64,000 nucleotides of DNA from Verminephrobacter eiseniae EF01-2 (lineage in GTDB: Bacteria; Pseudomonadota; Gammaproteobacteria; Burkholderiales; Burkholderiaceae_C). A model generated the notes under the pieces. That model was not told the origin of the DNA and ran no database searches. It saw only the letters and a list, made by a program, of their open reading frames with translations. Position numbers and translations under genes: made by a program. The DNA is taken from positions 3,894,501-3,958,500 of the forward strand of contig NC_008786.1 in the NCBI RefSeq assembly GCF_000015565.1, written 5' to 3'. Of this stretch, positions 48,802-58,429 are shown piece after piece. The first letter of the stretch is position 1. Each line of letters begins with the position of its first letter.

Positions 48802-49539
48802 TCAATGCCAGCTCTGGGCGAATTCGCAAATCACCCGCTCCAGATGCGAACGCATCGCGAGCCGGGCGGCATCGGCCTGGGCGGCGACGATGGCCGCGAA
48901 GATCTGCTGGTGATCCTCTTGCGACTTTTGCCGCAGCCCGGGCGAGTGGAAATGCTGTTCGATCTGGGTCCACAGCGGGCCGCGCTCCTGCTCGCGCAGG
49001 CTCTGCACGGTGCGGCGCAGCACACTGTTGCCCGAGGCCTCGGCGATGTGCAGATGGAACTGCACATCCGCGTCCTCGTTGGCGGCCTTGTCGTGCATCT
49101 GCTCGCGCATGGTCTTGAGCGCGGCAAACATGCGGTCGAGGTCCGCATCCTTGCGCGAGACGGCGGCCACGGCCGCGATCTCGGACTCGATCAGGCAGCG
49201 GGCGCGCAGCAGTTCAAACGGGCCCGGCCCGGCCTCCCGGGCCGCCGGCAGGCGCGCGCTGCCGTCTTGCGTCTGGCACACATAAATGCCCGAGCCGCCA
49301 CGCACCTCGACAACGCCCTGGAGCTCCAGCGCAATGATGGCCTCCCGCACCGCAGTGCGGCTGACGCCGAACCGATCGGCCAGAGCGCGCTCGGAGGGCA
49401 AACGCTGGCCAGGCAGAAATTCCCCCTGTCTGACCAATTGATGGATGTTGCTTGCCAGGCGCAGGTACGACCTGTCGTTGAGCCGATCCTCGTTGTCGAG
49501 GGCTTGGCCGGCCTGTGGGTGGATCAGTTGGAGTGCCAT
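48802..49539 (-). CDS. GntR-family regulator with FCD domain
   Basis: A 245-residue repressor-type protein. The winged helix (about residues 25-95) has LVRQGEFLPGQRLPSERALADRFGVSRTAVREAI, and the FCD ligand domain follows, with candidate metal or ligand residues in DADVQFHLHIAEASGN and HQQIFAAI. FCD regulators often sense hexuronates, gluconate or pyruvate derivatives. It heads the operon running down to kdgK. Two palindromes upstream (49547-49563, 49589-49604) match GntR/FCD operators and suggest autoregulation. Start at 49539 chosen from the family N-terminus. Confidence 0.92.
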   Translation of the reverse strand: MALQLIHPQAGQALDNEDRLNDRSYLRLASNIHQLVRQGEFLPGQRLPSERALADRFGVSRTAVREAIIALELQGVVEVRGGSGIYVCQTQDGSARLPAAREAGPGPFELLRARCLIESEIAAVAAVSRKDADLDRMFAALKTMREQMHDKAANEDADVQFHLHIAEASGNSVLRRTVQSLREQERGPLWTQIEQHFHSPGLRQKSQEDHQQIFAAIVAAQADAARLAMRSHLERVICEFAQSWH

Positions 49540-49546
49540 GGCTGAA

Positions 49547-49563
49547 AATTGGATAGACCAATT
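49547..49563. promoter_or_regulatory. Candidate operator 1 for the GntR/FCD regulator
   Basis: AATTGG and CCAATT form a 6-bp inverted repeat around ataga, ending 8 bp upstream of the regulator start. Read on the minus strand it contains TTGGTCTATCCAA, close to the TGGT-N2-ACCA type of FadR/UxuR-like proteins. Confidence 0.6.
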
Positions 49564-49588
49564 ATCAAACGGCTTACCAAAATAGCGA

Positions 49589-49604
49589 TAGTGGTTTACC
49601 ACTA
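49589..49604. promoter_or_regulatory. Candidate operator 2 for the GntR/FCD regulator
   Basis: TAGTGGT and ACCACTA are perfect 7-bp arms around TT, an exact fit to the TGGT-N2-ACCA operator pattern, 50 bp upstream of the regulator start. Confidence 0.68.
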
Positions 49605-49669
49605 GAGCCGCGTCATCGGCCAGATGTCGCAGGCTGCGCGCCGCCACCGGAGCGCAGCGCAAGGCGCAT

Positions 49670-49700
49670 CGCTTGCCAATACCGAACGTATTGGCAAGCG
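49670..49700. repeat. Long perfect palindrome, 13-bp arms
   Basis: CGCTTGCCAATAC (49670-49682) and GTATTGGCAAGCG (49688-49700) pair perfectly around cgaac. Outside this, gcgcatcgc (from 49664) and gcgatgcgc (about 49711-49719) could extend the hairpin past a bulge. No T-tract follows. It may be a REP-like dispersed palindrome or an additional operator. Confidence 0.8.
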
Positions 49701-49891
49701 CTGCAACACCGCGATGCGCTTCGATGGCCCGCGCAGACAGACAGGATCGGTGACGCGACACTGGCCAGCAGGCCGGCCAGAAGGAATCTGTCACCGCACG
49801 AAAATGGTCGTGACCTTGTGTAACATATCTGGAACCATGGGTGATGTCTGTGTTCAATACGTTCAAGCCCGGCTAGACTCCGGCTAGACTG

Positions 49892-49907
49892 TTGGAACGG
49901 TCCAACG
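49892..49907. promoter_or_regulatory. LacI-type operator upstream of lacI gene
   Basis: GTTGGAACGGTCCAAC: 6-bp arms GTTGGA/TCCAAC with a CG centre, the usual LacI/GalR operator architecture. It lies 50 bp upstream of the regulator ATG and shares GGAACG-TCC with the sites before 51112. Confidence 0.65.
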
Positions 49908-49956
49908 AAACCGGCCATAAAACCGGCACATCCAGGCAGGAAATCACTCCCAGGCC

Positions 49957-50976
49957 ATGAGCAAGAAAACGCCAGGCTTTCGGGCCGCAACCATTCTCGA
50001 CGTCGCGTCGGTCGCCAATGTCTCCAAGTCAACGGTATCGCTGGTATTGCGCGGCAGCGACCTGATTCCGACGGAGACATCGGACCGGGTGCGCAAGGCG
50101 GCGGCCAAAATCGGCTATGTCTACAACCGGCGCGCAGCAGAGCTCAGACGGCAGTCGTCCAACGCCATCGGGGTTGTCATCAGCGACCTGCGCAACCCCT
50201 TCTTTGCCGAAGTTCTGGTGGGACTCGAGCGCCGGCTTGCCGAAGCCGGCTACACCGTCTTCATGGCGCATACCAATGAAGACCTCGAAAGACAGCAACG
50301 GGTGCTGACCATCCTGAGGGAGCAAGGCATTGCCGGCATTGCCATCTGTCCGGCGCTCGGAACGCCGATCTCGCTGCCCCGGAGCGTCAAGTCCTGGGGC
50401 GTCCCGCTGGTGGTGATGGTGCGCACGCTGGGAGGGGGCGCGAGCTACGACTTCGCCGGCGCCGACAACAGCCTGGGCGTTCGCCAGGCCATGGACCACC
50501 TGATCGGCAAAGGGCACAGACGGATTGCCTTTCTGGGCGGAATCACGGGGCCGGTGCTGCAACAGCGCCTGGACGGTTACAAAGAGACGTTCACTGCGCA
50601 CCGCATCAGGTTCCACCCGGACTTGATCGTGACATCGCAGCCCACGCGCGAGGGCGGGCACGCCGCAATGGTGCGCTTGCTCAAAGCCCGCAAGAGCGTC
50701 AAAGCAGCCGTTTGTTACAACGACCTGACCGCCTTCGGCGCGCTTTCGGCATTGGGGGACGCCGGCCTGCGCGCCGGTGTCGACTTCGATCTCATCGGGT
50801 TTGACAACATCCTGGACACGATCCATTCCAACCCGCCGCTGAGCACGGTCGATATCAAACCCGAGCAGATGGGGGCCGAAGCGGCAGTGCTGCTGCTGGC
50901 CCGTATCAAGGAACCCGGCCTGAAGGTGCAGCGCTTCATTCAAGAGCCGACCCTGGTGCTCAGGCAGTCCGGATGA
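49957..50976 (+). CDS. LacI-family transcriptional regulator
   Basis: A 339-residue regulator. The N-terminal HTH is TILDVASVANVSKSTVSLVL (residues 12-31) with the hinge helix near AAELRRQSSNAIG. The periplasmic-binding-protein-like sensor domain follows (VVISDLRNPFFAEVLVGLE, GKGHRRIAFLGG). It probably controls itself and the downstream oxidoreductase/ABC block, since similar operators precede both. The inducer is probably a sugar or derivative handled by that block. Confidence 0.93.
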   Translation: MSKKTPGFRAATILDVASVANVSKSTVSLVLRGSDLIPTETSDRVRKAAAKIGYVYNRRAAELRRQSSNAIGVVISDLRNPFFAEVLVGLERRLAEAGYTVFMAHTNEDLERQQRVLTILREQGIAGIAICPALGTPISLPRSVKSWGVPLVVMVRTLGGGASYDFAGADNSLGVRQAMDHLIGKGHRRIAFLGGITGPVLQQRLDGYKETFTAHRIRFHPDLIVTSQPTREGGHAAMVRLLKARKSVKAAVCYNDLTAFGALSALGDAGLRAGVDFDLIGFDNILDTIHSNPPLSTVDIKPEQMGAEAAVLLLARIKEPGLKVQRFIQEPTLVLRQSG

Positions 50977-51056
50977 CCGGCCTGCCCGCCCGTCGCGCCG
51001 GTGTCATATCGGTGTTTACCCTGGTTTTCGGATTTTGCTGTTGACGGCGGCCTATG

Positions 51057-51101
51057 GGAACGTTCCAATGAATGCTTGCGATGCCGTTAGATCGTTCCAA
51101 C
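51057..51101. promoter_or_regulatory. LacI-type operator and half-site before the oxidoreductase gene
   Basis: GGAACGTTCC (51057-51066) is a perfect 10-bp palindrome with the same core as the lacI operator at 49892. A further half-site CGTTCCAAC (51093-51101) lies about 10 bp before the ATG at 51112. They suggest repression of this gene, and perhaps the whole downstream block, by the LacI protein. Confidence 0.62.
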
Positions 51102-51108
51102 AAGGTAG

Positions 51109-52149
<1,041 letters not shown>

Positions 52150-52250
52150 CCTGCCCGTGGCATTCCTTGGCATTCCTTGACCTCCCTGGCGCCCCCGGGT
52201 GGTTGGGTTGATTTGGTTATTTGGCAGATTGAATCGCGAGACTGCGCAAC

Positions 52251-53849
52251 GTGAACAAACTCATTACGCCAGCACAGGCTGCCGCTCTCATCCGTGACGG
52301 CGATGTGCTCAGCATCAGCGCGTCCAGTGGCCTGGGCTGCCCCGACAAAGTCCTGCAGGCCATCGGCGCGCGCTTCGACAGCGAAGGTTCGCCCCGGGGT
52401 CTGACGACCCTCAACCCGATTGCCGCTGGCGATATGTATGGCATCGAGGGGATCGACCACCTTGCCAAGCCCGGCCTGCTCAAGCGCATTCTGGCGGGCT
52501 CTTACCCCAGTGGCCCGTCGTCCCTGCCGATGCCGGCGATCTGGCGCATGATCGTGGACGATCAGGTTCAGGCCTACAACATCCCCAGCGGCATCTTGTT
52601 CGACATGCACCGGGATGCGGCGGCCAAGCGCCCTGGCGTCTTGACGCAGGTGGGCCTGGGCACCTTCGTCGACCCCGCGCAGCAAGGCTGCGCGATGAAC
52701 GCCAGCGCCGCCGCCCGGCCAGTGGTGCGCAAAGAGCATTTCGATGGCCGCGACTGGCTGTACTTTCCTGCCGTCGTTCCCGACGTGGCCATCATCCGCG
52801 CCACCACGGCCGACGAGCGCGGCAACCTGACCTACGAGCATGAAGGCGCCCTTCTGGGCGCGCTGGAGCAGGCGCTGGCCGCGCGCAACAACGGCGGCAT
52901 CGTGATTGCCCAGGTCAAGCGCCAGGTCTTGAATGGCACGCTGCGTCCGCACGATGTGCGTGTGCCCTGCCAACTGGTGGACCATCTGGTGCTGGACCCG
53001 CAGCAGATGCAGACCACCCAGACGCCCTACGACCCGGCGATCAGCGGCGAGATTTTTCAACCGCTGGCGCAATTTGCGCCGCAGCCCTGGGGGGCCGAGA
53101 AGGTCATCGCGCGGCGCGCGGCGATGGAATTGGGCGCTGGCAACGCGGTCAACCTCGGCTTTGGCATTGCGGCCAACGTGCCGCGCATCCTGCTGGAAGA
53201 AGGCTTGCACGGCGCCGTGACCTGGGTCATCGAGCAGGGCGCCGTCGGCGGGATGCCGCTGCTCGGCTTTGCCTTCGGCTGCGCAGCGAACGCCGACGCC
53301 ATCGTGGCATCGCCCCAGCAGTTCACCTACTTCCAGGGTGGCGGCTTCGATGTGGCGCTGCTGTCGTTCCTGCAAGTGGACGCCAATGGCAGTGTGAATG
53401 TCTCCAAGCTGGGTGCCAAACCGTATCTGACGGCCGGCTGTGGTGGTTTCGTCGACATCACCGCCCATGCCCGGCGGATTGTCTTTTGCGGCTTTTTCAC
53501 TGCCGGCGCCCGGCTCGAAGTCGGCGACGGCAAACTGAGCATCCTGCAAGAAGGCAAGACCAAAAAGTTCGTCCACAGCGCCGAGCACATCAGTTTCAGC
53601 GGTTTGGTGGGGCAGCAGCGCCAGCAGCAGGTCAGCTATGTCACGGAGCGCTGCGTCATGGTTTTGCAGCAGGGGGCGCTGGTGGTCACCGAAATCGCTC
53701 CCGGCATCGACTTGCAAAAAGATGTCCTCGACCAGGCCGAGACGCCCCTGCGGGTTGCCGACGACTTGCGGCCGATGGCTGCGGCCATTTTTCAGCCCCC
53801 GCCGATGGGACTGGTGCTCAAACCTGCCGGGGTGCGCCGTGGCCGATGA
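52251..53849 (+). CDS. Acyl-CoA:carboxylate CoA-transferase (family I, fused subunits)
   Basis: A 532-residue CoA-transferase containing both alpha-like (residues about 1-260) and beta-like (about 290-525) halves, as in propionate or acetate CoA-transferases. The catalytic glutamate candidate is Glu328 in WVIEQGAVGGMPLLG. It moves CoA between short acyl groups in the cytoplasm. The start is GTG at 52251, since no suitable ATG is near and the family begins NKLITPAQAAALIRDGD. Its end overlaps the enoyl-CoA hydratase start by 11 bp. Confidence 0.9.
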   Translation: MNKLITPAQAAALIRDGDVLSISASSGLGCPDKVLQAIGARFDSEGSPRGLTTLNPIAAGDMYGIEGIDHLAKPGLLKRILAGSYPSGPSSLPMPAIWRMIVDDQVQAYNIPSGILFDMHRDAAAKRPGVLTQVGLGTFVDPAQQGCAMNASAAARPVVRKEHFDGRDWLYFPAVVPDVAIIRATTADERGNLTYEHEGALLGALEQALAARNNGGIVIAQVKRQVLNGTLRPHDVRVPCQLVDHLVLDPQQMQTTQTPYDPAISGEIFQPLAQFAPQPWGAEKVIARRAAMELGAGNAVNLGFGIAANVPRILLEEGLHGAVTWVIEQGAVGGMPLLGFAFGCAANADAIVASPQQFTYFQGGGFDVALLSFLQVDANGSVNVSKLGAKPYLTAGCGGFVDITAHARRIVFCGFFTAGARLEVGDGKLSILQEGKTKKFVHSAEHISFSGLVGQQRQQQVSYVTERCVMVLQQGALVVTEIAPGIDLQKDVLDQAETPLRVADDLRPMAAAIFQPPPMGLVLKPAGVRRGR

Positions 53850-54627
53850 ATGGGTGCAGACCGCCATCGACGGTGCGCTGGCAACCGTCACCCTGAACCG
53901 TCCCGACAAGCTCAACACGCTGACGCCGGTGATGCTCGACGCGCTCGAGAACGCGGCCCGCCGGCTGGAGGCCGAGCGCGATGTGCGCGTCGTGATCCTC
54001 ACCGGTGCCGGCGAGCGGGCGTTTTGCGCCGGCGCCGACATCCATGCCTGGGCCGCACTCCAGCCCCTGGACATGTGGCGCCGCTGGGTGCGCCGCGGTC
54101 ATCAGGTGTTCGACCAGTGGGCGCGTCTGCGCCAGCCGGTGATTGCCGCCCTGAACGGGCACGCCTTCGGTGGCGGATTGGAATTGGCCATCGCCTGCGA
54201 CCTGCGGATTGCCGACCAGGCTGCCCAATTCGCCCTGCCCGAGGCCCGCATCGCCACCTGCCCTGGCTGGTCGGGCACGCAACGCCTGGTGCGCCTGATC
54301 GGGCCGAGCGCGGCCAAATACCTGGCTTTGAGCGGGCAGCGTCTGGACAGCGCTGGCGCCCTGCGCTGCGGCTTGCTGCATGAGGTGACGACGACGGCAG
54401 CGAAAGGGGCCGCCCTGGAGCGTGCGCAGCAGTTGGCGCAGCAGATGTGCGAACAAGCGCCGGTGTCGCTGCAACTGGCCAAGCAGCTGATCAACGCGGC
54501 GGCAGATGAAGATGCCGCCGCTTGCATGGAGGCCATGGCCGGCGCATTGGCCGCTTTCACCGACGATGCGAAAGAGGGTGTGTCCAGCTTTCGGGACAAG
54601 CGCCCGCCGCACTACACCGGCCGCTGA
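53839..54627 (+). CDS. Enoyl-CoA hydratase/isomerase family protein
   Basis: A 262-residue crotonase-fold protein. Oxyanion-hole segments are AFCAGADIHAWA and GHAFGGGLELAIACD; both classical catalytic glutamates have counterparts (GGLELA and ALPEARIATCPGWSGTQRL), so hydratase activity is likely. The start is the GTG at 53839, inside the end of the CoA-transferase gene, indicating coupling. Together these two genes imply an acyl-CoA step in a locus otherwise devoted to sugar-like compounds. Confidence 0.88.
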   Translation: MADEWVQTAIDGALATVTLNRPDKLNTLTPVMLDALENAARRLEAERDVRVVILTGAGERAFCAGADIHAWAALQPLDMWRRWVRRGHQVFDQWARLRQPVIAALNGHAFGGGLELAIACDLRIADQAAQFALPEARIATCPGWSGTQRLVRLIGPSAAKYLALSGQRLDSAGALRCGLLHEVTTTAAKGAALERAQQLAQQMCEQAPVSLQLAKQLINAAADEDAAACMEAMAGALAAFTDDAKEGVSSFRDKRPPHYTGR

Positions 54628-54645
54628 CCAGCGGCCACTGATTCC

Positions 54646-56166
54646 ATGACCCCCCCATACGACCCGCGTACTGCGATGAACCCGCAAACGAATCCACCGC
54701 CCTACCAGGGCCGGCTGCTCATCGATGGCCAGTGGTGCGATGCCGCCGACGCGCGCCGGCTCGAGCGCCGATCGCCGGCGCACGGCCAACTGGTGGCGGT
54801 CTATGCCGAGGCCGGCGTGCCGGACGCACAGCGCGCCATCGGCGCCGCCCGGCAGGCTTTCGACAAAGGCCCGTGGCCGCTGCTCAAGGGGGCAGAACGG
54901 GCGCGCATTTTGCGCCATGTGGCCGACGGCATCCTGGCGCGCAGGCATGCGCTGGCCCGCATGGAGTCGCTGGAAAATGGCAAGCCGCTGGCCCAATCGC
55001 TGGCCGAGATCGAGGGCGCCGCAGACCTGTGGCAGTACGCGGCCAGCCTGGCCCGCAACCTGCACGGCGACAGCTACAACACGCTGGGCGCGGCGACATT
55101 GGCGCTGGTGCTGCGCGAGCCGATCGGCGTGGTGGGCATCATCACCCCCTGGAACTTCCCGTTCCTGATCGTCAGCCAGAAACTGCCGTTTGCGCTGGCC
55201 GCGGGTTGCACCGCCGTGGTCAAGCCTGCCGAGGTGACCTCCGGCACCACGGTGATGCTGGGCGAGATCCTGCTCGAAGCCGGCATTCCGGCCGGCGTGG
55301 TGAATATCCTGGTCGGCCAGGGCGCCGTGGTGGGCGAGGCGATGGTCAGCCATCCGGATGTCGACATGCTCTCGTTCACCGGCTCGACGGCCGTCGGCAA
55401 GCAAGCCGTTGCCCGGTCTGCGGCCACGCTCAAGAAGGTCGCGCTGGAGCTCGGCGGCAAGAACCCGCAGATCGTCTTTGCCGACTGCGATTGGGAGGCT
55501 GCGGTCGATGCGGCGGTCTACGGCATCTTCTTCAATGCCGGCCAATGCTGCAACAGCGGCAGCCGCATCCTAGTGCAGGATGCCGTGGCCGACAAGTTCG
55601 CGGAGGCGGTCATCGCGCGCTCCCGGCAGGTGCGGGTTGGCGACCCGTTCGACGAGCGCACCCAGGTCGGCGCCATCACGACGGAGCGGCAACTGCACAC
55701 CATCCTCGCGCATGTCGAAGGCGCCCGCCAGGCGGGCGCGACGGTGGCGCTGGGCGGCGCGCGCCTGGACCGCCCGGGCCTGTACATGGAACCGACGGTG
55801 CTCACCGGCGTGACCCGCGACATGGCGATTGCCCGGCAAGAGGTGTTTGGCCCGGTGCTGTCGATGCTGCGCTTTGGCACGCTCGACGAGGCCGTCGACT
55901 TGGCCAACTCCACGCTGTACGGCCTGTCGGCCGCCGTCTGGAGCCAGGACATCAATACCTGCATCACGGCGGCGCGCCGCATCGAGGCCGGCACGGTGTG
56001 GGTCAACACCTTTCTCGAAGGCCATGCGGAACTCCCCTTCGGGGGCTACCGCGAAAGCGGCATCGGCCGCGAACTGGGACGGTTTGCCGCCGAGGACTAC
56101 ACCGAAACCAAGACCGTGCACCTGCATCTTGGTGCGCGCACCGACTGGTATTTGCCCCCGGCCTGA
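54646..56166 (+). CDS. NAD(P)-dependent aldehyde dehydrogenase
   Basis: A 506-residue ALDH. Motifs: ITPWNFPFLIVSQKLPFAL near residue 166, FTGSTAVGKQ near residue 245, the general-base Glu in ALELGGKNPQ, and the catalytic Cys302 in NAGQCCNSGSR. It oxidises an aldehyde to a carboxylate. A later Met (MNPQTN, 54676) could be the true start. It lies 18 bp after the hydratase gene and 48 bp before the ABC binding-protein gene, all on one strand. Confidence 0.92.
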   Translation: MTPPYDPRTAMNPQTNPPPYQGRLLIDGQWCDAADARRLERRSPAHGQLVAVYAEAGVPDAQRAIGAARQAFDKGPWPLLKGAERARILRHVADGILARRHALARMESLENGKPLAQSLAEIEGAADLWQYAASLARNLHGDSYNTLGAATLALVLREPIGVVGIITPWNFPFLIVSQKLPFALAAGCTAVVKPAEVTSGTTVMLGEILLEAGIPAGVVNILVGQGAVVGEAMVSHPDVDMLSFTGSTAVGKQAVARSAATLKKVALELGGKNPQIVFADCDWEAAVDAAVYGIFFNAGQCCNSGSRILVQDAVADKFAEAVIARSRQVRVGDPFDERTQVGAITTERQLHTILAHVEGARQAGATVALGGARLDRPGLYMEPTVLTGVTRDMAIARQEVFGPVLSMLRFGTLDEAVDLANSTLYGLSAAVWSQDINTCITAARRIEAGTVWVNTFLEGHAELPFGGYRESGIGRELGRFAAEDYTETKTVHLHLGARTDWYLPPA

Positions 56167-56214
56167 TTTCTTTCCCCTGCCCCGCCCTGCAACCCTTCGA
56201 CTGAGGAGATTCTG

Positions 56215-57459
56215 ATGAAAAAACACATTCTGGGACTGGCCATCACCGCCGCCTGCGCGCTGCCTGCGGCCGCGCAGCAAAGCGTCGAGGTGCTGCACTG
56301 GTGGACCGCCGGCGGCGAAGCCGCCGCGCTGAACGTTCTCAAGGGCAACCTGGAAAAGCAAGGCGTCAAGTGGAACGACATGCCGGTGGCCGGCGGCGGC
56401 GGGGAGGCGGCGATGACCGTGGTGCGCGCGCGCGTGACCGCCGGCAACCCGCCCACCGCCGTGCAAATGATGGGCTTCGACCTGCTCGACTGGGGCCGGC
56501 AAGGGGTTCTGAGCGACCTCAACGAACTGGCCACCAAACAGGGCTGGGACAAGGTGGTGCCGCCTGCGCTGCAAAAGTTCTCGAAGTTCAACGGCAAGTG
56601 GATTGCGGTGCCCGTGAACATACACTCGACCAACTGGGTCTGGGCGAACAAGGAGGTGCTGGCCAAGGCCGGCGTCACCAGCGACCCCGGCCACTGGACT
56701 TGGGATGACTTCATCGCCGCCGCGCAGCAGGTGCAAAAAGCCGGCTTCATCGCCATCGCTCACGGGGGCCAGCCCTGGCAGGAAGCCACGGTATTCGACG
56801 GCGTGGCGCTGTCCACCGGTGGCGCCGACTACTATCGCCGGGCCTTGATCGAACTCGACGGCAAGGCGCTGAATTCGCCGACCACCGAGAAGGTCTTCGA
56901 GCGCATGGCGCAACTGCGCAAACTGGTCGACAAGGACTTTTCCGGCCGTGACTGGAATGTGGCCTCCGGCATGGTGATCAGCGGCAAGGCCGGTTTTCAG
57001 TTGATGGGCGACTGGGCCAAGGGCGAATTCATCACCGCCAAGAAACTGCCCGGCAAGGATTTCCTGTGCTTTCGCACCCCCGGCACGCAGGGGAGCGTGA
57101 CCTTCAACGCCGATCAGTTTGCAATGTTCAAGGTCGGCGCCGACAAGGTCGCGGCCCAGTCCTTGCTGGCCAGCGCCATCATGGAACCGGCATTCCAGTC
57201 GACGTTCAACGTCGTCAAGGGCTCCGTTCCGGCCCGCACCGATGTGCCCGACACCGCTTTCGATGCCTGCGGCAAAAAGGGCATGAAGGACCTGGCCGAG
57301 GCGAGCAGCAAAAACCAACTGCTCGGCTCCATGGGCCATGGCTATGCGGTGCCGGCGTCGATCAAGAACGCCTTTTATGACGTCATCACGCGGCACTTCA
57401 ATGGCCAGATCGACAACAAGAAGGCGGTCGCAGAAATGGCTGCGGCGGCCAAGGATTGA
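56215..57459 (+). CDS. Sugar ABC transporter substrate-binding protein (CUT1, GtsA-like)
   Basis: A 414-residue extracellular solute-binding protein of family 1. The signal peptide is about residues 1-20 (ALPAAAQQ). [20 protein letters not shown] and [23 protein letters not shown] resemble glucose/mannose-type receptors such as GtsA of pseudomonads, from memory. It delivers ligand to the permeases at 57563 and 58422. The ATG at 56215 follows a strong gaggag site. A GC-rich hairpin after its stop may favour its expression over the permeases. Confidence 0.92.
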   Translation: MKKHILGLAITAACALPAAAQQSVEVLHWWTAGGEAAALNVLKGNLEKQGVKWNDMPVAGGGGEAAMTVVRARVTAGNPPTAVQMMGFDLLDWGRQGVLSDLNELATKQGWDKVVPPALQKFSKFNGKWIAVPVNIHSTNWVWANKEVLAKAGVTSDPGHWTWDDFIAAAQQVQKAGFIAIAHGGQPWQEATVFDGVALSTGGADYYRRALIELDGKALNSPTTEKVFERMAQLRKLVDKDFSGRDWNVASGMVISGKAGFQLMGDWAKGEFITAKKLPGKDFLCFRTPGTQGSVTFNADQFAMFKVGADKVAAQSLLASAIMEPAFQSTFNVVKGSVPARTDVPDTAFDACGKKGMKDLAEASSKNQLLGSMGHGYAVPASIKNAFYDVITRHFNGQIDNKKAVAEMAAAAKD

Positions 57460-57490
57460 CCATTGACCCACACCCCCTTGGCCACCTGCG

Positions 57491-57516
57491 GCGCCGGCCC
57501 CTCCACGGGGCGGCGC
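57491..57516. other. GC-rich hairpin between binding-protein and permease genes
   Basis: GCGCCGGCCCC (57491-57501) and GGGGCGGCGC (57507-57516) pair with one bulged base around tccac. No T-tract follows. Hairpins in this position often protect the binding-protein mRNA. Confidence 0.55.
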
Positions 57517-57562
57517 GGGCGGCGCACCGTGTCATGAGAAACCGGGTCATGGAGAAATCGCG

Positions 57563-58429
57563 ATGAAAGCCGGCCTGCTGCCCAAACTGTTGATCAGTCC
57601 GAGCGCCTTGCTGGTGCTGGTCTGCGTCTACGGCTACATGATGTTCACCTGCTATTTGTCGTTCACGAACTCGACGATGATGCCGAGCAATGAACTGGTC
57701 GGCATGGCCAACTACCGGCGCTTGGCGGGTCTGGAGAACTGGTGGGTGGCGGTTGCCAACCTGGGCGTCTTCGCGACGCTGTACCTGGGCTTTTCTTTGC
57801 TGTTGGGTCTGGGTTTGGCGCTTTTGATCGACCAGAAGATCCGCTGCGAAGGCGTGCTGCGCTCGATCTTCCTGTACCCGATGGCGCTGTCCTTCATCGT
57901 CACGGGCACGGCCTGGAAATGGCTGCTCGACCCCGGTGTCGGGCTGGAGCGCTCCATCCATGGGTTGGGCTGGGAGAGCTTTGCCTTCGGCTGGATCAAG
58001 GACAGCCAGATGGCCATCTACTGCGTGGTGATCGCTGCGGTATGGCAAACCGCCGGGTTCGTGATGGCCATGTTCCTGGCCGGTCTGCGCGGGGTGGACA
58101 CCGAGCAGGTCAATGCGGCCCGGGTCGACGGCGCCAGGATCTGGCAGATCTATCTGCACATCATCGTCCCGCAGTTGGGCCCGGTCTTTGTGTCGTCCTT
58201 CGTGATCCTGGCGCATATGGCGATCAAGTCCTACGACCTGGTGATCGCATTGACCAATGGCGGCCCGGGGCGCTCGACCTGGCTGCCATCGGTTTTCATG
58301 TACCAGTACACGTACACGCGCAACGAAATGGCGGTGGGTGCGGCCAGTTCGGTGCTGATGCTGCTGGCGCTTGCGGTGGTGGTGCTGCCGTACCTCTACA
58401 GCGAAATGAAGAAGGTGAAAAATGGCTGA
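57563..58429 (+). CDS. Sugar ABC transporter permease (CUT1, MalF-type)
   Basis: A 288-residue inner-membrane permease with six predicted helices. The EAA-type motif near residue 180 reads EQVNAARVDGARIWQIYLHIIVPQL. The start MKAGLLPKLLISPSALLVLV is usual for the family. Its end overlaps the next permease gene by 8 bp, so the two are coupled. Confidence 0.93.
   Translation: MKAGLLPKLLISPSALLVLVCVYGYMMFTCYLSFTNSTMMPSNELVGMANYRRLAGLENWWVAVANLGVFATLYLGFSLLLGLGLALLIDQKIRCEGVLRSIFLYPMALSFIVTGTAWKWLLDPGVGLERSIHGLGWESFAFGWIKDSQMAIYCVVIAAVWQTAGFVMAMFLAGLRGVDTEQVNAARVDGARIWQIYLHIIVPQLGPVFVSSFVILAHMAIKSYDLVIALTNGGPGRSTWLPSVFMYQYTYTRNEMAVGAASSVLMLLALAVVVLPYLYSEMKKVKNG

Larger units (their letters stand above)
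49540..49956. other. Divergent regulatory region between GntR and LacI genes
   Basis: A 417-bp gap without a credible gene. From left to right it holds two GntR-type operators (49547-49563, 49589-49604), a long 13-bp-arm palindrome (49670-49700), a tandem direct repeat of cggctagact (49871-49880, 49882-49891) and a LacI-type operator (49892-49907). It should contain both promoters. Confidence 0.75.
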
